In this document: positions 39,063 through 49,000 of the stretch, one piece after another
How positions within the stretch are numbered: the stretch's first letter is position 1
How the letters are laid out: each line of letters opens with the position of its first letter
Source: Streptomyces sp. ATexAB-D23
GTDB taxonomy: Bacteria; Actinomycetota; Actinomycetes; Streptomycetales; Streptomycetaceae
Direction: 5' to 3'
Length of the DNA stretch: 64,000 nucleotides
NCBI RefSeq assembly: GCF_000373645.1
Contig: NZ_KB892018.1
Coordinates: forward strand, 1-64,000
Made by a program: the position numbers and the translations under genes
The notes under the pieces: model-generated
Database searches by the model: none
Told to the model about the DNA's origin: nothing
The model's input: the letters and a program-made list of their open reading frames with translations, nothing else

Positions 39063-39242
39063 ATGTACGAGCTCGAACTCCACAAGATCATGCAGGCCGA
39101 ACTGGTCCGCCGCGCCGACCACCAGCGGCTCGTCAGGGAGGCCCGGTCCGCCCGCCGGTCCGCCCGCGGTTCCGCACGCCAGGACGGCGAGAGGCCGGTG
39201 AGTACGGCCGGCGCCTGGGAACGGTTCACCCACGCCGCGTAG
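39063..39242 (+). CDS. Small basic protein (59 aa)
   Basis: A 59-aa protein starting at ATG 39063 and stopping at 39240-39242. The N-terminal helix MYELELHKIMQAELVRRADHQRLVREAR is amphipathic; the middle is Arg/Ser-rich (SARRSARGSAR), and the tail is AWERFTHAA. I recall similar MYEYELHKIR-type peptides in other Streptomyces, so I consider it real despite its length. No function is known. It lies 87 bp upstream of the large LuxR-type regulator on the same strand, behind a 14-bp palindrome. Confidence 0.65.
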   Translation: MYELELHKIMQAELVRRADHQRLVREARSARRSARGSARQDGERPVSTAGAWERFTHAA

Positions 39243-39329
39243 GGCGGGCCCGATGGACCGGGACCGCACGGCATGAGCGCCCGGGAAATTCCGGCCGCGT
39301 TGTCGGACCCGTGTGCGATGCTCGGCCAC

Positions 39330-42300
39330 GTGGAGACCAGGTCAGTCAGCCCCGTGTTCGTCGGCCGCACCGGCGAACTCACCTCGCTCACCGGCGCGCT
39401 CACCCGAGCCACCGCCGAACCCTCCGGCGCCGCCGGGGGGTTCGGCGGCGAACCGCAGGCACTGCTCATCGGCGGCGAGGCAGGGGTCGGCAAGACCCGC
39501 CTGGTCGAGGAGTTCCTCGCCGTGGCCGTCCGCCGCGAGGCCGTCGTCGCCGTCGGCGGCTGCGTCGAGATCGGCGCCGACGGCCTGCCGTACGCCCCCT
39601 TCTCCACCGCCCTGCGCGCCCTGCTGCGCGCGCTGCCCGAGGAGATGGCCGCCGCCTGCGCCGGCCAGGAGGGCGAGCTGGCCCGGCTCCTGCCCGAGCT
39701 GGGCGAGACGGGCCGGGACGGCTTCGACGAGCTCGGCACCGCCCGCCTCTTCGAACTCACCGTCCGGCTGCTGGAGCGCATCTCCGCCGACCGGGCCGTC
39801 GTCCTCGTCCTGGAGGACCTGCACTGGGCGGACTCCTCCACCCGCCACCTCCTCGCCTACCTCTTCCGCACCCTGAGCAGCGGCCGCCTCGTCGTCGTCG
39901 GCACCTACCGCGCCGACGACATCCACCGCCGCCACCCGCTGCGCCCCCTCCTCGCCGAACTGGACCGGCTGCGCACCGTCCGCCGCATCGAACTCGCCCG
40001 GTTCACCCGGTCCGAGGTCCGCCGCCAACTCGCCGGCATCCTCGCCGACACCCCCGAACCGGCCCTCGTGGACGAGATATTCGAGCGCTCCGACGGCAAC
40101 GCCTTCTTCGTCGAGGAGCTGGCCTGCACCCTGGAGTGCGGGGACGGGGCCGGCCTGCCCGACTCGCTGCGCGACCTCCTCCTCGTCCGCGTCGAAGCGC
40201 TCTCCGACGACGCCCAGAAGATCGCCAGGATCGTCGCCGAGGGCGGCTCCGCCGTCGAGTACGAGCTGCTCGCCGCCGTTGCCGGGCTTGCCGAGGACGA
40301 CCTCATCGAGGCCCTGCGCACCGCCGTCGGCGCCAACCTGCTGCTCACGACCCCGGAGGGCAACGGCTACCGCTTCCGCCACTCCCTGGTCCGCGAGGCC
40401 GTCAGCGACGACCTGCTCCCCGGCGAACGCTCACGGCTCAACCGCCGCTACGCCGAGGCCCTGGAGGCCGACCCCGGCCTGGTGGCCGGCGGCGAGCGCG
40501 CCACCCGCCTGGCCAGCTACTGGTACGGGGCGCACGACCCGGCCAAGGCGCTGCCCGCCGTCCTGAGGGCCTCCGTCGAAGCCCGCCACCGCAACGCCTA
40601 CGCCGAACAACTGCGGCTGCTGGAAAGGGCGCTGGAGCTGTGGGACGACGCCCCCGAGGCGGTACGCGCCACCCTGCGCCCGATCGACTACGCCGAGGTC
40701 TACCCCGCCTGCGGGCGGGACGGCGGCACCCCGCTGCGCTATCTCGACCTGATGGCCGAGGCAACCGTCGCCGCCCGCCTCGGCGGAGAGCGCGAACGGG
40801 CCTTCGCCATCTGCAAGAAGGCGCTGCGCATCCTGGAGAGCGAGGACGACGCCCTGCGCGCCGCCTGGTTCTGGGTGCAGCGCTCCCGCCTGGTCCAGGA
40901 CCTCACCCGCGGCGACGGCTGGGAGGAGCTGGCCACGGCCGAACGGCTGGTGCGGGGCCTGCCCCCGTCGGCGGTGCACGCGGACGTCCTGATGATGGTG
41001 GCGGGCTGGGGCGCCCTGCACCTCCCCGGCGCCGACACCCTGGCCGCCGCCGACCGGGCCGTGGAGTACGCGCAACTGGTCGGCGACGAGTACATCGAGC
41101 TGCACGCCCGGCTCACCCGCGGCTGGCTCAACGCGGACGCCGGGGCCGTCGACGAGGGCATCGCCGAGATGTACGCCGTCCGCGACCGGGCCGACGAGCT
41201 GGGCCTCATCGACATCATGGGCCGCGCCAGCATCAACCTCCCCTCCACCCTGGAGGCCATGGGCCGCTCCCTGGAAGCGGTGACCGCCGCCGACCACGGC
41301 ATCGGGATCTGCCACGAGCACGGCGTCGCGGACATGGAGGCCTGGGTCCGCACCAACCAGGCGATGTCCCTGTTCGCGCTGGGGCGCTGGGACGAGGCGG
41401 TGGCCACCACCGACGCGGCCGCCCGCAAGTCGCTGTCCCGCAAGTCGCAGGGGCTCGTCGCCGCCCGCCGCACCGAAGTGGCCGTCGCGCGCGGCGACCT
41501 CGTCGAGGCGGAGCGCCAACTCGCTCTGACCCGAAGGTGTTTCGGCTCCAGCGACCCACAGCCGCAGCACTTCATCAACCCCGTGCGGCACGCCATCCAG
41601 CTCGCCGTGCAACAGGGCCGGCTGCCCGAGGCCCGCGCCGCCTTCCGGGCCCAGGCCGCCGAGGGCTTCCCCACCGGCACCCAGCGGTACGCCTTCCCGA
41701 TGCTGCACGTCGTCGCCGCCGCGGAGGCCGACGCCCGGGGGCTGCCCGCCACCGAGCCCGACCGGCCCGCCATCCTCGACCTGGTCCGCACCCACCTCAA
41801 GCGGCTGCCGGCCCTCGTCCCGGTGTGGGCCGCCCATGTGCTGCTGATCGACGCGGAGCTGGCCAGGGCTGAGGGCACCGACACCCCCGACCACTGGGCC
41901 CGCGCCGCGCGGGCCTTCGCCCCGCTGCACCGCCCGTACGAACTGGCGCAGATCCGCCACCGCTGGGCGGAGGCCCTGCTCGTCGCCTCCGGTGACCGGG
42001 CCACCGCCACCGGACTGCTGCGCGAGGCCCATGACACCGCCGTGGGCCTCCGCGCCCGCCCGCTCACCGAGACCATCGAGCTGCTGGCGGGCCGCGCCCG
42101 CATCACCCTCACCGCCGCCGGGGAGGCGGCGGCCGAGGAGATACCGGCGGCGGTCGTCGTCCCGGACGAGACCGGCGCCACCGGGCCGCCCCCGGTCCGG
42201 GACCCGTCCGAGGAGCAGCTGCGGGCCGCGGCCGCCGCCGTGGAGTCCTTCGGCCTGACCCCGCGCGAGCAGGACGTGCACCGGCTGGTCGCGGCGGGCC

Positions 42301-42458
42301 TCACCAACCGCAGGATCGCCGAGCAGCTGTACATCTCGCCCAAGACCGCCAGCGTCCACGTCTCCAACATTCTCGCCAAGCTGGGCGTGACCGGCCGGGG
42401 CGAGGCGGCGGCCCTGGCCCACCGGCTGCGTCTGTACCGCATGCCGGAGAATCCGTGA
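39330..42458 (+). CDS. Large ATP-binding LuxR-family regulator (LAL type)
   Basis: A 1042-aa regulator. The start is placed at GTG 39330 (VETRSVSPVFVGR), 7 nt after the -10-like GATGCT; ATG 39273 or 39318 would add up to 19 residues. The AAA ATPase domain has Walker A GEAGVGKT (49-56) and Walker B VVLVLEDLHWADSSTRH. The long middle is TPR-like helical repeats. The C-terminus is a LuxR helix-turn-helix: LTPREQDVHRLVAAGLTNRRIAEQLYISPKTASVHVSNILAKLGV. LAL regulators often activate secondary metabolism or sugar use, but no target is evident here; the gene is not inside a biosynthetic cluster. It converges with the lipoprotein gene. Confidence 0.92.
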   Translation: METRSVSPVFVGRTGELTSLTGALTRATAEPSGAAGGFGGEPQALLIGGEAGVGKTRLVEEFLAVAVRREAVVAVGGCVEIGADGLPYAPFSTALRALLRALPEEMAAACAGQEGELARLLPELGETGRDGFDELGTARLFELTVRLLERISADRAVVLVLEDLHWADSSTRHLLAYLFRTLSSGRLVVVGTYRADDIHRRHPLRPLLAELDRLRTVRRIELARFTRSEVRRQLAGILADTPEPALVDEIFERSDGNAFFVEELACTLECGDGAGLPDSLRDLLLVRVEALSDDAQKIARIVAEGGSAVEYELLAAVAGLAEDDLIEALRTAVGANLLLTTPEGNGYRFRHSLVREAVSDDLLPGERSRLNRRYAEALEADPGLVAGGERATRLASYWYGAHDPAKALPAVLRASVEARHRNAYAEQLRLLERALELWDDAPEAVRATLRPIDYAEVYPACGRDGGTPLRYLDLMAEATVAARLGGERERAFAICKKALRILESEDDALRAAWFWVQRSRLVQDLTRGDGWEELATAERLVRGLPPSAVHADVLMMVAGWGALHLPGADTLAAADRAVEYAQLVGDEYIELHARLTRGWLNADAGAVDEGIAEMYAVRDRADELGLIDIMGRASINLPSTLEAMGRSLEAVTAADHGIGICHEHGVADMEAWVRTNQAMSLFALGRWDEAVATTDAAARKSLSRKSQGLVAARRTEVAVARGDLVEAERQLALTRRCFGSSDPQPQHFINPVRHAIQLAVQQGRLPEARAAFRAQAAEGFPTGTQRYAFPMLHVVAAAEADARGLPATEPDRPAILDLVRTHLKRLPALVPVWAAHVLLIDAELARAEGTDTPDHWARAARAFAPLHRPYELAQIRHRWAEALLVASGDRATATGLLREAHDTAVGLRARPLTETIELLAGRARITLTAAGEAAAEEIPAAVVVPDETGATGPPPVRDPSEEQLRAAAAAVESFGLTPREQDVHRLVAAGLTNRRIAEQLYISPKTASVHVSNILAKLGVTGRGEAAALAHRLRLYRMPENP

Positions 42459-42476
42459 GCCTGCCGCCGCCGGGCC

Positions 42477-43745
42477 CTACTCCACCTCGATCAGCAGGAT
42501 CCTGTCGTCGCCGGCCTTCGGGGTGCCCCGGGTGTCGGTCTCGCTGGTGACCAGCCAGAGCTTGTCGCCGCCCGCCGCCAGCACGGTCCGCAGCCGGCCG
42601 TACTCGCCCTCCAGGAACGCCTGCGGGTCCGCCAGGGGCTCCTTGTCCGCCCCGTCCTCACGGGACAGCGGAATCCGCCACAGCCGCTCGCCGCGCAGCC
42701 CGGCCATCCAGATCGAACCCTTGGCGTAGGCGATCCCGCTCGGGGACGCCTCGGAGGTCTTCCACTGCGCCACGGGGTCGCGGAACCCCTTCTCGTGCGC
42801 CGTGCCCTCGACGTCCGGCCAGCCGTAGTTGCCGCCCGGCTCGATCAGGTTCAGCTCGTCCCAGGTGTCCTGGCCGAACTCCGAGGCCCACAGCCGCTTC
42901 TCCGCGTCCCAGGCCAGACCCTGCACATTGCGGTGCCCGTACGAATACACCACGGAGTCCGCCTCCGGGTTGCCGTGCAGCGGCTCGCCGTCGGGTGTCA
43001 TCCGCAGGATCTTGCCGGCCAGGGACTCCTTGTCCTGGGCGCGCCCGTCGTCGCCGGTCTCGCCGGTGCCCGCGTACAGCATGCGGTCGGGGCCGAAGGC
43101 GATCCGGCCCCCGTTGTGGATGGTGCCCTTGGGGATGCCGCGCAGGATGGTGTCGGGGGCGCCGAGCTGCTGGCCGGGGGTGGAGCCGTTCTCGTCGTAG
43201 AGCATGCGGGCGATGCGGTTGTCCGACGCCGTGGTGAAGTACGCGTACACGAGGTGGTCCGTGCCGAAGTCCGGGGACACGGCGATGCCCAGCAGCCCGC
43301 CCTCACCGGCCGGGGCCACCCCGGGGACGGTGCCGAGCAGCGTCTGCTTCCCGCTCTTCGCGTCGATCCGGGTGATCGTCCCCTCGTCGCGGGAACCGAC
43401 CAGGAGGTCACCGCCGGGCAGCTCCGCGAGGCCCCACGGCGACTTCAGCCCCTTGGTGAGCGTCGACACCACCGTCACCGAGCCCTTGGCGGGCGGCTGA
43501 TCGGCCGGGGTGCGCGAGGCGGACGGCGACGGCGAGGCGGACGTCCCGGACGGGGCCGAGGGCGAGCCGGCCGGTGAACCGGTGCCCCGGCCCGCCGGAC
43601 TCTCCGCGTCGTCCTGCGAGGTGCACCCCGCTGCGAGCAGCAGAGCACCGGCCGCCAGCACGGCCACCGCGCCCCGCCGCGCCCCGCGGCCACCCCCGCC
43701 GGGCCCCGTACGACGCCCTACCGGGTCCTGCACTGATCCGAACAC
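42477..43745 (-). CDS. PQQ-dependent sugar dehydrogenase-like lipoprotein (GSDH family)
   Basis: A 422-aa secreted lipoprotein. The lipobox LLAAGC places the lipidated Cys at position 41. A Ser/Pro/Thr-rich linker to about residue 88 follows. The remainder is the six-bladed glucose/sorbosone dehydrogenase propeller: SPWGLAELPGGDLLVGSRDEGTITRID, GEGGLLGIAVSPDFGTDHLVYAYFT, IHNGGRIAFGPDRMLYAGTGETGD and YSYGHRNVQGLAWD. These blocks hold the usual PQQ and Ca ligands. It probably oxidises sugars at the cell surface. Actual PQQ use in Streptomyces is uncertain. Confidence 0.9.
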   Translation of the reverse strand: MFGSVQDPVGRRTGPGGGGRGARRGAVAVLAAGALLLAAGCTSQDDAESPAGRGTGSPAGSPSAPSGTSASPSPSASRTPADQPPAKGSVTVVSTLTKGLKSPWGLAELPGGDLLVGSRDEGTITRIDAKSGKQTLLGTVPGVAPAGEGGLLGIAVSPDFGTDHLVYAYFTTASDNRIARMLYDENGSTPGQQLGAPDTILRGIPKGTIHNGGRIAFGPDRMLYAGTGETGDDGRAQDKESLAGKILRMTPDGEPLHGNPEADSVVYSYGHRNVQGLAWDAEKRLWASEFGQDTWDELNLIEPGGNYGWPDVEGTAHEKGFRDPVAQWKTSEASPSGIAYAKGSIWMAGLRGERLWRIPLSREDGADKEPLADPQAFLEGEYGRLRTVLAAGGDKLWLVTSETDTRGTPKAGDDRILLIEVE

Positions 43746-43810
43746 CGCACCGATCCCTTCGACGGCCGCTTGTCTATGTGTTCTTACACCGCGGCAGCCC
43801 TCGGGGTTGC

Positions 43811-43838
43811 CGACCCGGGCACTTTCCGGCCCGGGTCG
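43811..43838 (-). terminator. Terminator of the aldo/keto reductase gene
   Basis: CGACCCGGGC (43811-43820) and GCCCGGGTCG (43829-43838) form a perfect 10-bp stem with an 8-nt loop, 22 bp beyond the minus-strand stop. A second short stem GGGGG/CCCCC at 43841-43854 lies between. Confidence 0.65.
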
Positions 43839-43860
43839 TCGGGGGCTTTCCCCCGTCGGC

Positions 43861-44853
43861 TCAGTCCCAGGAATCGCGCGCCGCCGGGAGCCGGTCGATC
43901 TCCGCGAGGTCCCGGTCGGTCAGCGCGAGGCCGGCCGCCCTCGCGTTCTCGACGGCCCATTCCTCCCGCTTGGTGCCCGGCACCGGAACGACTTGGGGCC
44001 CCTGGCGCAGGACCCAGGCAAGGGCCACCTGCGCGGGTGTCGCCCCGTGCCGCTCGGCTGTCCGCCGCAGCCCCGCCACCACGGGCTGGTTCGCCGCCAT
44101 CATCTCCGCCGTGAAGCGGGGATGCCTGGCCCGCAGATCCTCCGGCTCGAAACCCTGCCCAGGTGTCAGCGTCCCCGTCAGGAAGCCGTTGCCCAGCGGC
44201 ATCGCGGCCAGGAAGCCCACGCCCCGGGCGGCACACCACGGCAGCAGCGACTCCAGCGCCTGCGGCGACCACACCGACAGCTCCGCCTGCACCGCGCTGA
44301 CCGGGAAGACCTGCTGAACCCGCTCCAGCTGCCGGATCGTTCCGTCATGCGTCCGCGCACCCGGCCGCCGCGCGGCCCGCGCCCCGACCGCGCACAGCCC
44401 CAGCGCCCGGACCTTGCCCGCGGCCACCAGCTCCGCCATCGCGCCCCAGGTCTCCTCGACGGGCACCTCGGGGTCGGCCCGGTGCAGCTGGTACAGGTCG
44501 ATCACATCGGTCTGGAGCCGCCTGAGCGAGGCGTCACAGGCCCGTCGGACATAGCCGGGCCTGCCGTTGGCCACGATGTGCTGATCGCCCACGAGCAGCC
44601 CGCACTTGGTGGAGACGAACGCGTCCGCCCGGCGCCCCTTCAGTGCCCGCCCCACCAGCAGTTCATTGGTGAACGGGCCGTACATGTCAGCGGTGTCGAG
44701 CAGATCGACGCCCGCGTCGAGTGCCGCGTGCACCGCCCGCAGCGCACGGTCGCCCCGCTGCTGCGAGGCGCTGTACGCCCAGCTCATCGGCATGCAGCCG
44801 AGACCGACCGCACCCACGGCGAGCGCCGCCGCACCCAGACTCCTGCGCTCCAA
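43861..44853 (-). CDS. Aldo/keto reductase
   Basis: A 330-aa NADP-dependent reductase of the AKR13-like group. The start is TTG 44853 (LERRSLGAAALAVGAVGLGCMPMSWAY), with GGGAGG 9 nt upstream. Catalytic residues: Asp in LDTADMYGP and the following Tyr, Lys in VSTKCGL, and His in YQLHRADPEVP. PVPGTKREEWAVENARA is the usual cofactor-binding end. The frame goes on to 44940, but without a ribosome site. Physiological substrate unknown. It is divergent from the 2-hydroxyacid dehydrogenase. Confidence 0.9.
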   Translation of the reverse strand: MERRSLGAAALAVGAVGLGCMPMSWAYSASQQRGDRALRAVHAALDAGVDLLDTADMYGPFTNELLVGRALKGRRADAFVSTKCGLLVGDQHIVANGRPGYVRRACDASLRRLQTDVIDLYQLHRADPEVPVEETWGAMAELVAAGKVRALGLCAVGARAARRPGARTHDGTIRQLERVQQVFPVSAVQAELSVWSPQALESLLPWCAARGVGFLAAMPLGNGFLTGTLTPGQGFEPEDLRARHPRFTAEMMAANQPVVAGLRRTAERHGATPAQVALAWVLRQGPQVVPVPGTKREEWAVENARAAGLALTDRDLAEIDRLPAARDSWD

Positions 44854-44991
44854 CTCCCCGAACCTCCCTCGGCCGTGTCGTAAAGTCCCGCCTGGCCCGC
44901 GGGCGTGCGACGGGACCTCACGGACACGACCTCGCACCACCCCCCAAAGCTAACCTCTGCCTCCCGCCCGGCTTCGCATAGCCTCCTGACC

Positions 44992-45954
44992 ATGACTTCC
45001 ACCACGCACTCCGCCCCCGGGCCCGACGTCTGGATGCCCTTCGCCGCCGACGAGATCGAGGGGCTTCCCGAGGGCCTCACGTACCACTTCTGGGACGGCG
45101 GGCAGGACTACCCGGCCGACCCCGCCGACTGCGCCTACTACGTCGTCCCCTACATGAAGGGCCTGGACGTCGCGGTCCGGCCGCTCGGCGCGATGAGCGG
45201 CGTCCGGGTCGTGCAGACGCTGTCGGCGGGCATCGACCACGTCGAGCCCGGTCTCGCCGGACTGCCCGCGGGCGTACGGCTGTGCAACGCCAAGGGCGTC
45301 CACGAGGCGTCCACCGCCGAGCTGACCCTCGCGCTGGTCCTCGCCTCGCTGCGCGGCATCCCCGGCTTCGTGCACGGCCAGGACAAGGAGGAGTGGCGGT
45401 CCGGCTTCTACCCGTCGCTCGCCGACAAGTCCGTGCTGATCGTGGGGTACGGCTCGATCGGCTCGGCCATCGAGGACCGGCTCGCGCCGTTCGAGTGCGC
45501 GCGGGTCGCACGCGTCGCGCGCTCCGCGCGGACAACCGCACGCGGACCCGTACACACGCTCGACGACCTGCCCGCGCTGCTGCCCGAGGCCGATGTCGTC
45601 ATCCTCTCCACCCCGCTGAACCCCTCCACACAGGGGCTGGTGGGCCCGGAGTTCCTCGCCGCGATGCGGGACGGGGCGCTGCTGGTCAACGTCGCCCGGG
45701 GCCCGGTCGTCAACACCGAGGCCCTGCTGTCCGAACTGGAATCCGGCCGGCTGCGCGCCGCTCTCGACGTCACCGACCCGGAACCGCTGCCGTCGGGCCA
45801 CCCCCTCTGGCATGCTCCCCACGTCCTGATCACCCCGCATGTCGGCGGCAGTACCTCGGCGTTCCTGCCGCGCGCCAAGCGGCTGATCGCCGGACAGCTC
45901 ACGCGGTTCGCCGCGGGCGAGCCGCTGGACAACGTCGTACGCACCACCGGCTGA
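44992..45954 (+). CDS. D-2-hydroxyacid dehydrogenase
   Basis: A 320-aa NAD(P)-dependent dehydrogenase. The start is ATG 44992; TAGCCT (44979-44984) is 7 nt upstream, suggesting a leaderless mRNA. NAD motif VLIVGYGSIGSAIEDRL. Catalytic Arg in VNVARGPVVNTEALL, Glu in VTDPEPLPSGHPLW and His in LITPHVGGST. Unlike most members it has Arg/Ala-rich VARVARSARTTARG after the second beta strand, suggesting NADP preference. The substrate is unknown. Confidence 0.92.
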   Translation: MTSTTHSAPGPDVWMPFAADEIEGLPEGLTYHFWDGGQDYPADPADCAYYVVPYMKGLDVAVRPLGAMSGVRVVQTLSAGIDHVEPGLAGLPAGVRLCNAKGVHEASTAELTLALVLASLRGIPGFVHGQDKEEWRSGFYPSLADKSVLIVGYGSIGSAIEDRLAPFECARVARVARSARTTARGPVHTLDDLPALLPEADVVILSTPLNPSTQGLVGPEFLAAMRDGALLVNVARGPVVNTEALLSELESGRLRAALDVTDPEPLPSGHPLWHAPHVLITPHVGGSTSAFLPRAKRLIAGQLTRFAAGEPLDNVVRTTG

Positions 45955-46026
45955 GCACGCACCGAGCACGTCCGGCTCCGCTCCGTGGCCGCAACACCAC
46001 AGGTCGTCACGGAGAGTAGAGGAACT

Positions 46027-49000
46027 ATGTCCCTGAGTGACGAGTCTGGTGTATCGTCCCGAAAGGGGGGCTGCGCCGTGGCAGGGACGGCGCCGGGGAG
46101 CCAGCCACACGCGAGGGGGGCGACGGGCGATGGACGGCCGATGGGCGAACGATCCGACACCGCGGGGCCGGCGACCGGCCAGGGGGCCGGTGTACCGGCG
46201 CCGCAGCCGGCCGGGCACCTCGGGGGCACCGCGGTGAGCGCCCCGGCGGGCACCCGCGGAGCGCTCACCGCCGGGCAGTCCGGGGTGGGCCGCGCGTCCG
46301 CGCTGCTCGCGCAGCTCGTCCTCGGCCTCGTCTGCGGGGGATACGCGGTGGGTGCGGCCACCGGCTGGGGCTCGGTCCAGGTCGCCCTGTTCATGGGCGA
46401 CTTCGGCCTCAGTGCCGCCGCGCTCGCCGCCGCCGTCTCCTGCTTCCTGTTCGCCCGCGCCGCGGACAACAGGCTCCGGCCCGCCTGGCTGCTCTTCTCG
46501 CTCTCCTCACTGATGGCGTCGGGCGGCAACGCCGTATGGGGCTGGTACGAGTTCGTGCGCGGGGTGCCGGTGCCGAGCCCCTCCCTCGCCGACCTCTTCT
46601 ACCTCTGCTTCGCGCCGCCCGCCATCGTCGGCCTCCTCGTCCTCGCCAAGCGGCCCGTCACCCGGGCCGGCTGGGTCTGCCTGGCCCTCGACTCCTGGCT
46701 GATCGGCGGCTCGCTCCTGACCCTCTCCTGGAGCCTCGCTCTCGCCCACACCGCGCACGTCGCGGACGTGGAGGGCGACAGCGTGGCCCGCGCCGCCCTC
46801 TCGCTGGCCTACCCGCTGCTGGACATCGTGCTGGTCTCCATGGTGCTCGCACTGCACTTCCGCCGCTCCAGCGTCAACCGCGCCGCGGTCAACACCGCCA
46901 TCGCCGCGCTCGCCCTGACCGTCCTGTGCGACGCCCTGTTCACCTCGCCGCTGCTGCGCCAGACCTACCACTCGGGGCAGTTGCTCGACGCCGGCTGGTT
47001 CGCCGGCTCGCTGCTCCTCGCGTACGCCCCCTGGGGCGCCGCCCGTGAGGCGGACGACGCCGTCCAGGACCCGGCGGCCACCGGAGCGCGCACCACCAGC
47101 CGCCCCATCGCCGGCTCGCTGGCCGCGCTGACCCCGTATCTCGCCGCCGCCGTCTGCACGCTGGGCATCCTGTACAACGTCATCGAGGGCCGCCGCGTCG
47201 ACCGCGTCGTCGTCTTCACCGGGTGCACGGTGGTGCTCGCGCTCGTCGTCCGCCAGGGCATCATGCTCGTCGACAACATCGCCCTCACCCAGGAACTGGC
47301 CCAGAAGGAGAACCACTTCCGCTCCCTGGTCCAGGGCTCCAGCGACGTCATCATGATCGCCGCCCCCAGCGGCGTCCTGCGCTACGTCAGCCCCGCGGCC
47401 GTCGGCGTCTACGGGCGGGACCCGGACGAGCTGGTCGGCGCGGAGCTCTCCTCGATCATCCACCCCGACGATCTGGGCCGGGTGGTCCACGAGGTGCGCC
47501 GCTTCCTCGCAGCCCCGCCCGCCGATGAGCCCACCACCCGCATCGAGTGCCGCTTCCGCTCCGGCTCCGGCGACTGGCTGAACGTCGAGTCCACCGTCAA
47601 CCGCCACCAGGGCGGCCTGATCCTCAACAGCCGGGACGTCACCGAACGGGTCCGCCTCCAGGCCCAGTTGCAGCACAACGCCGAGCACGACCCGCTCACC
47701 GACCTGCCCAACCGCGCGCTGTTCACCACCCGGGTCCGCCAGGCGCTGGGCGGGCGCCGGGCCGGGGACGCGGGCACCGCCGTGCTCTTCATCGACCTGG
47801 ACGGCTTCAAGGCGGCCAACGACCGGCTCGGCCACCAGGCGGGCGACGAACTGCTCATCCAGGCCGCCCGCCGCCTCCAGGACGCAGTCCGGGCCGGGGA
47901 CACCGCCGCCCGCCTCGGCGGCGACGAGTTCGCCGCCCTCATCGTCGGCGACGCGGGCCGCGAGCAGGACGCCCGCGAGTGCCAGGTCCACGAGATCGCC
48001 GACCGGCTGCGCCTCACGCTCTCCGAGCCCTACCGCATCGGGGCCGGCGAGGTCCGGGTCACCGCCTCCATCGGCGTCGCCTTCGCCGAGCCCGGCATCA
48101 CCCCCAACGACCTCATGCGCAACGCGGACCTCGCCATGTACCGCGCCAAGGCCGGCGGCAAGAACCGCGTCGAGCTGTACGCCCCGCAGATGCAGGCCGA
48201 TGTCGTGCGCCGCTCCGAGCTGGCGACCCGGCTGCGCAGCGCCCTGCGGGACGGCGAGTTCGCGCTCCTGCACCAGCCCGTGGTGCACCTGGCCAGCGGC
48301 ACGGTCGCGGCCGTCGCCGCCCAGGCCCGCTGGCGCTCGGCCCAGGGCATCCTGTTCACCCCCGCCGAGTTCCTCCGGATCTCCGAGGACGGCGACCGCA
48401 CCGCGGAGCTCGGCCGCTGGCTCCTCGAAGAGGCCGTCGAGCAGGCCGCCGACCGGGCCAGGGCCGGCCACCAGGTCTCCGTCGCCGTCCGCCTCCCGGC
48501 CCGCCGGCTGCTCGACCGGGCCCTGCCGGCCGGCTCCGTCGAGGCGCTGCTCACGCGGTACGGGCTGCCCTCCGAGGCGCTCATGATCGAGGTCGCGGAC
48601 AGCGACCCACGGGTCTCCTTCGAGGACCTGGAGCAGCGCCTCGCCGCCCTGCGCCGCCTCGGCGTGCGCATCGCGCTCGACGGCTTCGGCAGCGGCTACG
48701 CGGCGATCAACGCCCTGCGCCGGCTCCCCATCGACGTGCTCAAGCTGGACCGCGGCCTGGTCGAGGGCGTGGTCGAGTCCGCCCGGCTGCACAAGATCAC
48801 CAGCGGTCTGCTGCGGATCGCCTGCGACCTCGGCATGCAGTCCGTCGCCGACGGCGTGGACGTCCCCGAGCAGGTTCTCGCGCTCCGCGCCATGGGCTGT
48901 ACGCACGGCCAGGGCATGGCCTTCTCCGGGCCGCTCGACGAGTACCGGCTGCGCCGCGCCCTGGTCCGAGGTACGTTCCCGGTCCCGGGCACGGTGCCCG

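Noticed and set aside
39330..42458. LuxR-type ATPase regulator as evidence for a biosynthetic gene cluster
   Set aside because: No polyketide, peptide synthetase, terpene or tailoring genes surround it; neighbours are housekeeping.
46507..48906. A 799-codon open frame on the minus strand
   Set aside because: It mirrors the PAS-GGDEF-EAL gene; composition is typical of antisense shadow sequence.
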